From: Thermaerobacter subterraneus DSM 13965
Lineage (GTDB): Bacteria; Bacillota; Sulfobacillia; Thermaerobacterales; Thermaerobacteraceae
DNA length: 64,000 bases
Reading direction: 5' to 3'
NCBI RefSeq assembly: GCF_000183545.2
Contig: NZ_JH976536.1
Span: 1 to 64,000, forward strand
Position numbers and translations under genes: made by a program. Numbering within the stretch: position 1 is the stretch's first letter; the number at the start of each line of letters is the position of its first letter. The notes below the pieces were generated by a model that made no database searches, had not been told where the DNA came from, and saw only the letters and a program-made list of their open reading frames with translations. Positions 9,600-17,114 of the stretch are shown piece after piece.

Positions 9600-11443
9600 G
9601 GGCGATGGACGAATCCGGCCGGGAAGGGGCGACCCTGGCACCGGCCCTCAGTTCCTGGCAGGGGGAGCGCATGGGCCGGGACCTGGGATGCGGCGAGGTG
9701 CGGCCGGAGCACGTGGGCCGGACCCTGACGGTGGCCGGCTGGGTCCACCGGGTGCGGGACCTGGGCGGGCTGCGCTTCGTGGAGGTGCGCGACCGCACGG
9801 GGCGCCTGCAGCTGGTGATCAACCGGGCGGAAGCGCCGCCGGAGGTGGTGCAGGCGGCGGAAGGGCTGCGGGCCGAGTTCGTCGTCGCCGCCCGGGGCAC
9901 CGTGCGCCGCCGGGCGCCCGAGGCGGTCAACCCGCGGCTGGCAACGGGCGAGGTGGAACTGGTGCCCGCCCAGCTCTGGATCCTGGCGACCAGCAAGACG
10001 CCGCCCTTTGAGCTCGATGCCGCCGCCGAGGTGGACGAGGGCCTGCGGCTGCGCTACCGCTACCTGGACCTGCGGCGGCCGGCCATGTTCCGCAACCTGT
10101 GGCTGCGCCACCGGGCCTATCAGGTGGTGCGCCGGTACTTCGACCGCAACGGCTTCCTCGAGGTGGAGACCCCCATGCTCACCCGGAGCACGCCCGAGGG
10201 AGCCCGCGACTACCTGGTGCCCAGCCGCCTGCATCCCGGGCGCTTCTATGCGCTGCCCCAGTCGCCCCAGCTGTTCAAGCAGCTCTTGATGGTGGGCGGC
10301 ATCGAGCGCTACTTCCAGATCGTGCGCTGCTTCCGGGACGAGGACCTGCGCGCCGACCGGCAGCCCGAGTTCACCCAGATCGACGTGGAGATGAGCTTCG
10401 TCGACGTGGACGACGTGCTGGCCATGGCGGAGGGCATGATGGCCGAGCTGTGGCAGGAGCTGCTGGGCGTCGAGGTCCCCCTGCCCTTGCCGCGGCTGAC
10501 CTATGCCGAGGCCATGGCCCGGTATGGCAGCGACAAGCCGGACCTGCGCTACGAGCCCGTCGTGGTGGACGTCAGCGACGTGTTCGTCCAGACTGGCTTC
10601 CGCGGGTTCCAGGCGGCCCTGGCGTCCGGCGGGGCGGTGAGGGCCCTGCGCGCTCCGGGCGGTGCGGCCCTTTCCCGCAAGGAGCTGGACGCCCTCAACG
10701 AGACGGCCCGCGCCGCCGGCAGCCCGGGCGTGGCCTGGATCGCGGTGCCGGAACCCGATCCCGAGGCCTGGCGGGGTCCGGTGGTGAAGTTCTTCACGCC
10801 GGAGGAACGAGCCGCCCTGGCCGGCCGGCTGGAGCTCCGGGCGGGCGACCTGGTCCTGCTGGCGGCGGACGAGCCCGAGCGGGCCTCGGTGGTGCTGGGC
10901 AAGCTGCGCCTGCAGCTGGCGGAGCGGCTGGCGTGGCCGCGGGTCAAGGAATGGGCCTTCACCTGGGTGGTGGACTTCCCCCTGCTGGAGTGGGACGAGG
11001 AGGAGCAGCGCTACGTGGCGCGCCATCACCCCTTCACCTCGCCCCGGGACGAGGATCTGGACCGCCTGGAGTCGGATCCGGCCGGCGTGCGTGCCAGGGC
11101 GTACGACCTGGTGCTCAACGGCTACGAGATCGGCGGCGGCAGCATCCGGATCCACCGGCGGGACGTGCAGGAGCGGGTGTTCCGGGCCATCGGCCTGCCC
11201 CCGGAGAAGGCCCGGGAGCGCTTCGGCTTCCTCCTGGAAGCCTTTGACTACGGCCCGCCGCCCCACGGCGGCATCGCCTTCGGCTTCGACCGCATCGTGA
11301 TGCTGGCGGCGGGGGCGTCCAGCATCCGCGACGTCATCGCCTTCCCCAAGACGGCCCGCGCGGTCGACCCGCTGACCGGCGCCCCGGCGGAGGTCGACCC
11401 CGGCCAGCTGGAGGAGCTGCACCTGCGCATCCAGCAGCGGTAA
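9596..11443 (+). CDS. aspS: Aspartyl-tRNA synthetase (bacterial type)
   Basis: The 615-residue class II synthetase charges tRNA-Asp. An N-terminal OB-fold anticodon domain (GWVHRVRDLGGLRFVEVRD) is followed by the catalytic domain with class II motif 2 (FRDEDLRADRQPEFTQID). The bacterial GAD insertion comes next, then motif 3 (FGFDRIVML). The ATG at 9596 overlaps the hisS stop and has GGAGGT nine bases upstream. It gives an extra 25 residues before the usual start; an internal ATG at 9671 is the alternative. Whether the enzyme is discriminating, or also charges tRNA-Asn, cannot be decided here. Confidence 0.95.
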   Translation: MRAMDESGREGATLAPALSSWQGERMGRDLGCGEVRPEHVGRTLTVAGWVHRVRDLGGLRFVEVRDRTGRLQLVINRAEAPPEVVQAAEGLRAEFVVAARGTVRRRAPEAVNPRLATGEVELVPAQLWILATSKTPPFELDAAAEVDEGLRLRYRYLDLRRPAMFRNLWLRHRAYQVVRRYFDRNGFLEVETPMLTRSTPEGARDYLVPSRLHPGRFYALPQSPQLFKQLLMVGGIERYFQIVRCFRDEDLRADRQPEFTQIDVEMSFVDVDDVLAMAEGMMAELWQELLGVEVPLPLPRLTYAEAMARYGSDKPDLRYEPVVVDVSDVFVQTGFRGFQAALASGGAVRALRAPGGAALSRKELDALNETARAAGSPGVAWIAVPEPDPEAWRGPVVKFFTPEERAALAGRLELRAGDLVLLAADEPERASVVLGKLRLQLAERLAWPRVKEWAFTWVVDFPLLEWDEEEQRYVARHHPFTSPRDEDLDRLESDPAGVRARAYDLVLNGYEIGGGSIRIHRRDVQERVFRAIGLPPEKARERFGFLLEAFDYGPPPHGGIAFGFDRIVMLAAGASSIRDVIAFPKTARAVDPLTGAPAEVDPGQLEELHLRIQQR

Positions 11444-11482
11444 GCCCGGCCCGCGGCGCCGGCCATCTCCAGCCTTTCACCG

Positions 11483-11511
11483 TTGAAGGGGCCGGGGGCC
11501 CGTGCTACGAT
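11483..11511 (+). promoter_or_regulatory. Sigma-A-type promoter for the structured RNA after aspS
   Basis: A -35 element TTGAAG (11483-11488) and a -10 element TACGAT (11506-11511) are separated by exactly 17 bases. Transcription would start near 11517-11519, and a strong terminator follows about 250 bases later with no gene between. Confidence 0.7.
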
Positions 11512-11516
11512 GAAGG

Positions 11517-11770
11517 CGCGCGAGCGGAGCGGCACGAGCCACCCTGCGGTGCGCGTGGTGCGCAAGAAGTCTTGATCCAACACCAAGACAAAGGGAGCCC
11601 GGCTCTCCGCGGCCTGCGTCCATGCCCCCACGGTCAGGGGACGGGCAAGACGGTCGTGGGAGGGCACCCACCTGTGGGGGAGCGGGTTCAAAGACTCTGG
11701 CGCCACGGCACACGCGGGGTGGGCCTTTTGACAGGCATCCGGCCGGGCAGGGACCCGGCCGGTTTTGTAT
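11517..11770 (+). ncRNA. ssrS: Probable 6S RNA (regulator of RNA polymerase)
   Basis: A roughly 250-base transcript is bounded by a good promoter and an intrinsic terminator and contains no credible gene. Its first 60 bases can pair with its last 70 over a long, interrupted rod: the CCACCC and GCGTGGTGCGC region near 11541-11562 pairs with the complementary stretch near 11700-11724, continuing through a TCTTGA/TCAAAGA block. The middle is more open. That rod with a central bulge is the shape of 6S RNA, which binds the sigma-A holoenzyme. B. subtilis 6S-1 RNA (bsrA) is encoded next to aspS, the same place. The call rests on shape and position, not on a covariance model. It is somewhat longer than the usual 180-200 bases. 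Confidence 0.62.
11739..11767 (+). terminator. Intrinsic terminator of the 6S-like RNA
   Basis: A perfect 9-bp G+C stem (11739-11747 with 11754-11762, six-base loop) is followed directly by TTTT and then GTATT. It is the clearest classical terminator in the window. Confidence 0.85.
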
Positions 11771-11830
11771 TCTGTGCGGCGTGCCGCCGCGGTGCCCTGG
11801 CGGGCGCCCGGCGGCGCCGGTCGCGGACCG

Positions 11831-11861
11831 TTGTCCCGGCCCGGCCGTTGTGGTTTAAGAT
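11831..11861 (+). promoter_or_regulatory. Candidate promoter for trxA
   Basis: TTGTCC (11831-11836) precedes TTTAAG (17-base spacing) or TAAGAT (19-base spacing). This AT-richer spot stands out in an otherwise G+C-saturated gap after the 6S terminator and ahead of trxA. The match is moderate only. Confidence 0.35.
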
Positions 11862-12032
11862 GGTGCTGTACCCAGACCCGCCGGCAGGACCGGCGCCGGC
11901 CTCGGGACCCGGCGCCGGGACCTCCCGCTGCGGGGGCGGCCGCCGGTGCCGGTGCCGGGGCCTCGCGGTCCGGGCGCCGGTGCCGCCATGGCTCGCCGGC
12001 GGCCCCAGGGTCAGGAAGAAGGAGGCGCAGGC

Positions 12033-12362
12033 ATGGCAGCGGGCATTCTGGATCTCACCGCCGAACAGTTCGACGCGGAAGTGCTGCAGTCCGACCAGCC
12101 GGTGCTGGTGGACTTCTGGGCGCCCTGGTGCGGCCCGTGCCGCATGATCGCTCCCATCGTGGAGGAGATCGCGCAGGAGTATGCCGGCCGGCTGAAGGTC
12201 GCCAAGCTGAACGTGGACGACCACGGCGTCATCGCCGGCCGCTACGGCGTCATGTCCATTCCCACCCTCCTGGTCTTCAAGGGCGGCCAGCCCGTGGCCC
12301 GCATCGTGGGCTTCCGTCCCAAGGAAGAGCTGGAGCAGGAGATCCTCAAGGCCATCGGTTGA
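12033..12362 (+). CDS. trxA: Thioredoxin
   Basis: This 109-residue thioredoxin reduces disulfides in the cytoplasm, with electrons from thioredoxin reductase. The active site WCGPC has its cysteines at 33 and 36, and the cis-proline lies in [12 protein letters not shown]; both are canonical. Length is exactly that of bacterial TrxA. The ATG is preceded by GGAGGC. The gene has its own candidate promoter upstream and a strong hairpin downstream, so it is probably monocistronic. The reductase gene is not in the window. Confidence 0.96.
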   Translation: MAAGILDLTAEQFDAEVLQSDQPVLVDFWAPWCGPCRMIAPIVEEIAQEYAGRLKVAKLNVDDHGVIAGRYGVMSIPTLLVFKGGQPVARIVGFRPKEELEQEILKAIG

Positions 12363-12380
12363 GGAGAACCGGCCACCCGC

Positions 12381-12409
12381 GGGGCTGCGGCCGCCAGGGC
12401 CGCAGCCCC
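12381..12409 (+). terminator. Strong hairpin after trxA
   Basis: A perfect 12-bp stem (12381-12392 with 12398-12409) has a 5-base loop and begins 18 bases after the trxA stop. The T-content that follows is modest (GTGTATT), so it is a probable but not textbook intrinsic terminator. Confidence 0.6.
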
Positions 12410-12482
12410 GCCCGTGTATTGCGGGCCGGCGGGGATCATCCTGGGAACCCGGGGGCGTGGGGCCGGAGCGGGAGGCTGGGCT

Positions 12483-12746
12483 ATGGGCGGGCACCATCGG
12501 GGGAGAGGGGCGGGGCCACCGCCCGCCGCGGGAGACGGGCCGCCGGGGAGCCGGTCCGGCCCCAGCGGCTTTCCGTTGCACCGGTCCGGCCCGTCCCCGG
12601 CCGGTGCCGGCGGCGGCGCCGCGCCCTCGGAGCCGGCGGCCTCACCGTCGCCGGCGGGCGCATTGCCTTGTCCCGCCTGCGGAGCGCAGCTTTCGCGCCG
12701 GCCCTGGGGATGGCTCTGCCCCCGGTGCGGGTTCCACCCCACCTGA
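12483..12746 (+). CDS. Small zinc-ribbon protein of unknown function
   Basis: This 87-residue protein has a disordered Gly/Pro/Ala/Ser-rich N-terminal two thirds and a C-terminal CPACG-x10-CPRCG zinc ribbon of the treble-clef or rubredoxin-knuckle type. Such ribbons usually bind one zinc ion and serve in nucleic-acid or protein contacts. The ATG is supported by GGAGG seven bases upstream; an in-frame GTG at 12414 would fall next to the trxA terminator and is less likely. It ends 50 bases before the threonine aldolase gene and may share its transcript. I do not recognise a family. Confidence 0.5.
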   Translation: MGGHHRGRGAGPPPAAGDGPPGSRSGPSGFPLHRSGPSPAGAGGGAAPSEPAASPSPAGALPCPACGAQLSRRPWGWLCPRCGFHPT

Positions 12747-12796
12747 GGACAGGATTGCTGACCGCCCGGGAGGCGGTCGGGAGAGGAGAAGCAGCC

Positions 12797-13837
12797 GTGG
12801 CGGACATCATCGACTTCCGCAGCGACACCGTCACCCAGCCCACGCCCGCCATGCGCCGGGCCATGGCCCAGGCGGAGGTGGGCGACGACGTCTACGGCGA
12901 GGATCCCACGGTCCGGCGCCTGGAAGAGGTGGCGGCCGAGCGGCTGGGCAAGGCGGCCGGCCTGTTCTTCCCCAGCGGTACCATGGCGAACCAGGCGGCG
13001 GTGCTGGCCCACACGCGCCGCGGCGACGAGGTGCTGCTGGAGGAAGAATCCCACATCTATTACTACGAGGTGGGCGGCGTGGCCTTGCTGGCGGGCTGCC
13101 AGGTGCGGCCCCTTCCGTCCCGACGCGGGGTGCTGGATCCGGCGGTGGTCGAGGCCGCCATCCGGCCCGCCAACATCCACTTCCCGCCGCCGCGGCTCCT
13201 TTGCCTGGAGAACACCCACAACCGCTGGGGCGGCACGGTGATGACGGCGGAAGAGACGGCCGCGGTGGCCGAGGTGGCCCACCGCCACGGCCTCAAGGTC
13301 CACCTGGACGGGGCCCGCATCTTCAACGCGGCGGTGGCCCTGGGGGTGCCGGCCGACCGCCTGGCGGCCCCGGCCGATTCGGTGATGTTCAGCCTGTCGA
13401 AGGGGCTGGGCTGCCCCGTGGGCTCCGTGCTGGTGGGTGACCGGGAGTTCATCGCCGAGGCGCGCCGCTACCGCAAAGCCCTGGGTGGCGGCATGCGGCA
13501 GGCGGGCATCCTGGCGGCGGCGGGCCTGGTGGCCCTGGACGAGATGATCGACCGCCTGGCGGAAGACCACGCCCTGGCGCGCCGCCTGGCCGAGGGCCTG
13601 GCCAGTCTGCCAGGGGTCCGGGTGGACATGGAGACGGTCCAGACCAACATGGTGATGGCCGACGTCAGCGGCACGGGCCGGACGGCCTACCAGCTGGCCG
13701 GGGAGCTGGCGGCCGCCGGGGTCAAGGTCAACGCCGTGGACGCCCACCGGCTGCGCTGGGTCACCCACAAGGACGTGGGACCGGCCGACGCGGACCGGGC
13801 GCTGGCCATCTTCCACCGGATCCTGACCCAAGGCTGA
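12797..13837 (+). CDS. Low-specificity L-threonine aldolase
   Basis: The 346-residue PLP enzyme splits L-threonine or allo-threonine into glycine and acetaldehyde. The family signature starts at once (DFRSDTVTQPTPAMR) and continues with GDDVYGEDPTV. The aldimine lysine lies in SLSKGLG (Lys202) and LDGARIFNA supplies the Asp for the PLP ring nitrogen. Length matches the fold-type I family (about 340). The GTG start follows GGGAGAGGAG. The glycine it makes could feed the glycine cleavage operon at the far end of the window, though the loci are not linked transcriptionally. Confidence 0.92.
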   Translation: MADIIDFRSDTVTQPTPAMRRAMAQAEVGDDVYGEDPTVRRLEEVAAERLGKAAGLFFPSGTMANQAAVLAHTRRGDEVLLEEESHIYYYEVGGVALLAGCQVRPLPSRRGVLDPAVVEAAIRPANIHFPPPRLLCLENTHNRWGGTVMTAEETAAVAEVAHRHGLKVHLDGARIFNAAVALGVPADRLAAPADSVMFSLSKGLGCPVGSVLVGDREFIAEARRYRKALGGGMRQAGILAAAGLVALDEMIDRLAEDHALARRLAEGLASLPGVRVDMETVQTNMVMADVSGTGRTAYQLAGELAAAGVKVNAVDAHRLRWVTHKDVGPADADRALAIFHRILTQG

Positions 13838-13884
13838 CGCGGGCGGCCCGGCCGGGAAGGCCGCCCGGAAGGAGCGGGGCGAGG

Positions 13885-15426
13885 GTGGTGCCGAAGGGCA
13901 CGCCTGGAGCCGGCAAGGACAAGCCGGAACAAGACCTCTTCGCCAGGGCGGCGGAGGAACGGGCCCGGCAGCAAGCGCCCCTGGCCGAGCGCATGCGGCC
14001 CCGGACCCTGGAGGAGTTCGTGGGCCAGCAGCACCTGGTGGGCCCGGGGCGGCTGCTGCGGCGGGCCATCGAAGCGGACCGCCTGGGGTCGATCATCCTC
14101 TGGGGCCCGCCGGGCTCGGGCAAGACGACCCTGGCCCGGATCATCGCCCGCACCACCCGGGCCCACTTCGAGCCCCTCAACGCCGTCACCGCGGGGGTGG
14201 GCGACCTGCGGCGGGTGGTGGAGGAGGCCCGGGAGCGGTGGGCCCTGGAGGGCCGCTCGACGGTGCTCTTCGTCGACGAGGTCCACCGCTGGAACCGGGC
14301 CCAGCAGGACGCCCTGCTGCCCCACCTGGAGAGCGGCCTGGTGGCCCTGATCGGCGCCACCACGGAGAACCCCTACTTCGCCTGCGTCCCGCCCCTGGTT
14401 TCGCGGGCCCGGATCTTCCGCTTGGAGCCCCTTTCCGATGACGACATGCGGCAGCTCCTGCTGCGTGCCCTGGCCGATCCCGAGCGGGGCCTGGGAAGGT
14501 ACCGCGCAGAGGTGGACCCGGCCGCCCTGGAGCACCTGGTGAGGGTGGCCGGCGGGGACGCCCGCACGGCCCTGAACGCCCTGGAGCTGGCCGTGCTCAC
14601 CACGCCGCCGGGGGCGGACGGGGTGCGGCGCATCACCCTGGCGGCGGCCGAGGAGTCCATCCAGCGGCGGGCCCTGGCCTACGACCCCGCGGGCGACGAG
14701 CACTACGACCACATGTCGGCCCTGATCAAGAGCATCCGCGGCTCCGACCCCGATGCCGCCGTCTACTGGCTGGCCCGGATGCTCTACGCGGGCGAGGATC
14801 CCCGCACCATCGCCCGGCGCCTGCTGGTCCATGCGGCGGAGGACGTGGGGCTGGCCGACCCGCGGGCCCTGCAGGTGGCCGCCGCGGCGGCCGCGGCGGC
14901 GGAGCAGGTGGGCATGCCCGAGGCCCGTATCCCCCTGGCGGAAGCCGTGCTCTACCTGGCCACGGCACCCAAGAGCAATTCGGTGATCCGGGCCATCGAC
15001 GCGGCCTGGAGAGCCGTGGAAGAACAGGCCATCGCCGGGGTCCCCCGGCACCTGCGGGATGCCCACTACCGGGGCGCCCGGGCCCTGGGGCACGGCCAGG
15101 GCTACCGCTACCCCCACGACTTCCCGGGCCATTTCGTCCGGCAGCAATACCTGCCGGACGAGCTCCTGGGCGCCCGCTTCTATGTCCCCAGCGACCAGGG
15201 GTACGAGGGCCGCCTGGCGCCCGTCATCGAAGCCCGGCGGGGACCGGCCGGACCGCCTGGACCGCGGCGAGGACAGCCGGCTAGGGAGCCGGGCCGGCCC
15301 GATGGGGACGATCTTCCGTCCCGCCAGGGGAGGTCGCGGGCCGGGCAACCACCAGGGGCGCAGGCACCCTCCACGGACGGGGAACCTGAGGGCGGAGGAA
15401 CGCCCGTCACGCCCCGCGAAGAGTAG
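13885..15426 (+). CDS. rarA: Replication-associated recombination protein RarA (MgsA)
   Basis: RarA is a AAA+ ATPase of the clamp-loader clade acting at stalled replication forks. Walker A is GPPGSGKT, Walker B/DEVH is in VLFVDEVHRWN, and sensor 1 is in IGATTENPYF. The C-terminal tetramerisation region contains HYDHMSALIKSIRGSDPDAAVYWLARML. The conserved protein ends near residue 455, and a further 60 disordered Gly/Pro/Arg-rich residues are unusual. Two consecutive GTG codons at 13885 and 13888 could both start it. Its place before cymR, the cysteine desulfurase and mnmA matches B. subtilis yrvN, although the salvage genes have been inserted between. Confidence 0.94.
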   Translation: MVPKGTPGAGKDKPEQDLFARAAEERARQQAPLAERMRPRTLEEFVGQQHLVGPGRLLRRAIEADRLGSIILWGPPGSGKTTLARIIARTTRAHFEPLNAVTAGVGDLRRVVEEARERWALEGRSTVLFVDEVHRWNRAQQDALLPHLESGLVALIGATTENPYFACVPPLVSRARIFRLEPLSDDDMRQLLLRALADPERGLGRYRAEVDPAALEHLVRVAGGDARTALNALELAVLTTPPGADGVRRITLAAAEESIQRRALAYDPAGDEHYDHMSALIKSIRGSDPDAAVYWLARMLYAGEDPRTIARRLLVHAAEDVGLADPRALQVAAAAAAAAEQVGMPEARIPLAEAVLYLATAPKSNSVIRAIDAAWRAVEEQAIAGVPRHLRDAHYRGARALGHGQGYRYPHDFPGHFVRQQYLPDELLGARFYVPSDQGYEGRLAPVIEARRGPAGPPGPRRGQPAREPGRPDGDDLPSRQGRSRAGQPPGAQAPSTDGEPEGGGTPVTPREE

Positions 15427-15493
15427 CCCGGCGGCCGGGGCCCGCCCGGCGAGCAGCGGCCCCGGCCGGGGAAGGAGCGCATCGGCGATCGCG

Positions 15494-16144
15494 ATGGCAG
15501 GCTATCTTGAGGTGATCACCGGCGGCATGTTCTCGGGCAAGACGGAGGAACTGCTGCGCCGGGTCCAGCGGGCGCGCATCGCCCGGCGGCGGGTCCTCCT
15601 GTGCAAGCCCGACCTGGACCACCGCTACCGGCGGGACGCCGTCGCCTCCCACGACGGGCGCGACCTCGAGGCCGTGGTGGTGCCCGCCGGCCGCCCCGAG
15701 GAGATCCCCGTGCTGGCGGCCCGGTCGGCGGCGGAGGTGGTGGGCATCGACGAGGCCCAGTTCTTCGCACCGCCCATCGTCCAGGCCGTGCTGGACATGG
15801 TCGCCGCCGGCCTGCGGGTCATCGTCTCGGGGCTCGACATGGACTTCGCCCGCCGCCCGTTCGGCCCCATGCCCGAGCTGATGGCCCTGGCGGACGAGGT
15901 GCTCAAGCTGAAGGCCATCTGCGTGGTCTGCGGGGAGCCCGCCACCTTCACCCAGCGGCTCATCGGCGGCCGGCCCGCGGCCCCTGACGACCCGGTGATC
16001 CTGATCGGCGGCCACGAGTCGTACGAGCCCCGGTGCCGGCGCCACCACCAGCTGGGCGAGCCCCAAGCGGCCGCCGGCCGGCAGGCCGCCCCGGCCCGGG
16101 ACCGGGGGCCGGCGGATGACGCCGGCGGGCTCCGGTCTCCGTAG
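15494..16144 (+). CDS. tdk: Thymidine kinase (type II)
   Basis: The 216-residue TdK phosphorylates thymidine (and deoxyuridine) with ATP in nucleoside salvage. The N-terminal P-loop is GGMFSGKTEELLRR, the catalytic-base region is GIDEAQFF, and the lasso zinc site comprises CVVC plus a later C-x2-H-type pair (CRRHH). The conserved kinase ends near residue 190 and a short Ala/Arg-rich tail follows. The ATG has GAAGGAG about 15 bases upstream, slightly far. It is followed by deoC and a pyrimidine phosphorylase, giving a compact deoxynucleoside salvage group. Confidence 0.94.
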   Translation: MAGYLEVITGGMFSGKTEELLRRVQRARIARRRVLLCKPDLDHRYRRDAVASHDGRDLEAVVVPAGRPEEIPVLAARSAAEVVGIDEAQFFAPPIVQAVLDMVAAGLRVIVSGLDMDFARRPFGPMPELMALADEVLKLKAICVVCGEPATFTQRLIGGRPAAPDDPVILIGGHESYEPRCRRHHQLGEPQAAAGRQAAPARDRGPADDAGGLRSP

Positions 16145-16295
16145 ACCGGAGCCCACCGGCGCGGGCCAGGGCGGGAGCGACGGCCCTTGCCGCCCGCGGT
16201 GGACCCCCGATCCCGCGGGCTTGTTCGCGTGGTGGCGGCAGGGGGGACGGCGCCGCGCGGCGGGCGCGGGGAGAAGGGTTGAGAGGAGGGCGCCA

Positions 16296-17018
16296 ATGGA
16301 GGACCGGGGTTCGGGTATACCGGCGGGCGCGACGCCGCCGGCCCTCGGCCGGCGGCAGCTGGCGGGCCTGATCGACCACACCCTGCTCAAGCCCGAGGCC
16401 ACGCCCGAGCAGGTGGAGCAGCTCTGCCGGGAGGCGGTGGAACACGGTTTCGCCTCGGTGTGCATCAACCCGGTGTACGTCCCCCTGGCCGCGGAGCTCC
16501 TGGCTGGGGCGGGGCCGGTGGTGTGCACCGTGATCGACTTTCCCCTGGGTGCCGGGTCGGCCGCCGACAAGGCCCGCCAGGCCGAGGCGGCCCTGGCCGC
16601 CGGGGCGCGGGAACTGGACGTGGTCCAGCCCGTCGGCCTCCTCAAGGCCGGGCGCCACCGGGAGGTGGTGGCCCACCTGCACGGCGTGGTGGCGGTGGCC
16701 CGGCCGGCGGGAGCGCTGGTCAAGGTGATCCTGGAAACGGGCCTGCTGCGTCCCGAGGAGATCGACCTGGCCTGCCGGCTGGCCCTGGAGGCGGGGGCCG
16801 ACTTCGTCAAGACGTCCACCGGCTTCGGGCCGGGCGGGGCCACTGAGGAGGCGGTGCGCCGGATGCGGGCGGCGGTGGGGCCCGGCAAGGGCGTCAAGGC
16901 GTCGGGCGGCATTCGGGACTATGAGGCGGCCTGCCGGATGGTGGCGGCCGGTGCGAACCGCATCGGTGCCAGCGCCAGCCTGGCCATCCTGGCCGGAGCG
17001 CCCGACGAACCTGCCTGA
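16296..17018 (+). CDS. deoC: Deoxyribose-phosphate aldolase
   Basis: The 240-residue DeoC cleaves 2-deoxyribose 5-phosphate to glyceraldehyde 3-phosphate and acetaldehyde. The Schiff-base lysine is Lys172 in FVKTSTGF and the second active-site lysine is Lys201 in GVKASGG, matching E. coli Lys167 and Lys201. LIDHTLLKPEAT near the N-terminus is typical. GGAGGG six bases before the ATG supports the start. The downstream phosphorylase would supply deoxyribose 1-phosphate, so the two genes act in sequence; the phosphopentomutase needed between them is not in the window. Confidence 0.95.
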   Translation: MEDRGSGIPAGATPPALGRRQLAGLIDHTLLKPEATPEQVEQLCREAVEHGFASVCINPVYVPLAAELLAGAGPVVCTVIDFPLGAGSAADKARQAEAALAAGARELDVVQPVGLLKAGRHREVVAHLHGVVAVARPAGALVKVILETGLLRPEEIDLACRLALEAGADFVKTSTGFGPGGATEEAVRRMRAAVGPGKGVKASGGIRDYEAACRMVAAGANRIGASASLAILAGAPDEPA

Positions 17019-17114
17019 AGCTGCCACCCGCCGGGGCGGGCGGTGCCGGCAGGGCGGTGCCCGGCCCGGCCCCAGGTGCGGGCGCGCCCGAGAGCGGCGA
17101 GGGAGGCGGGGCGG

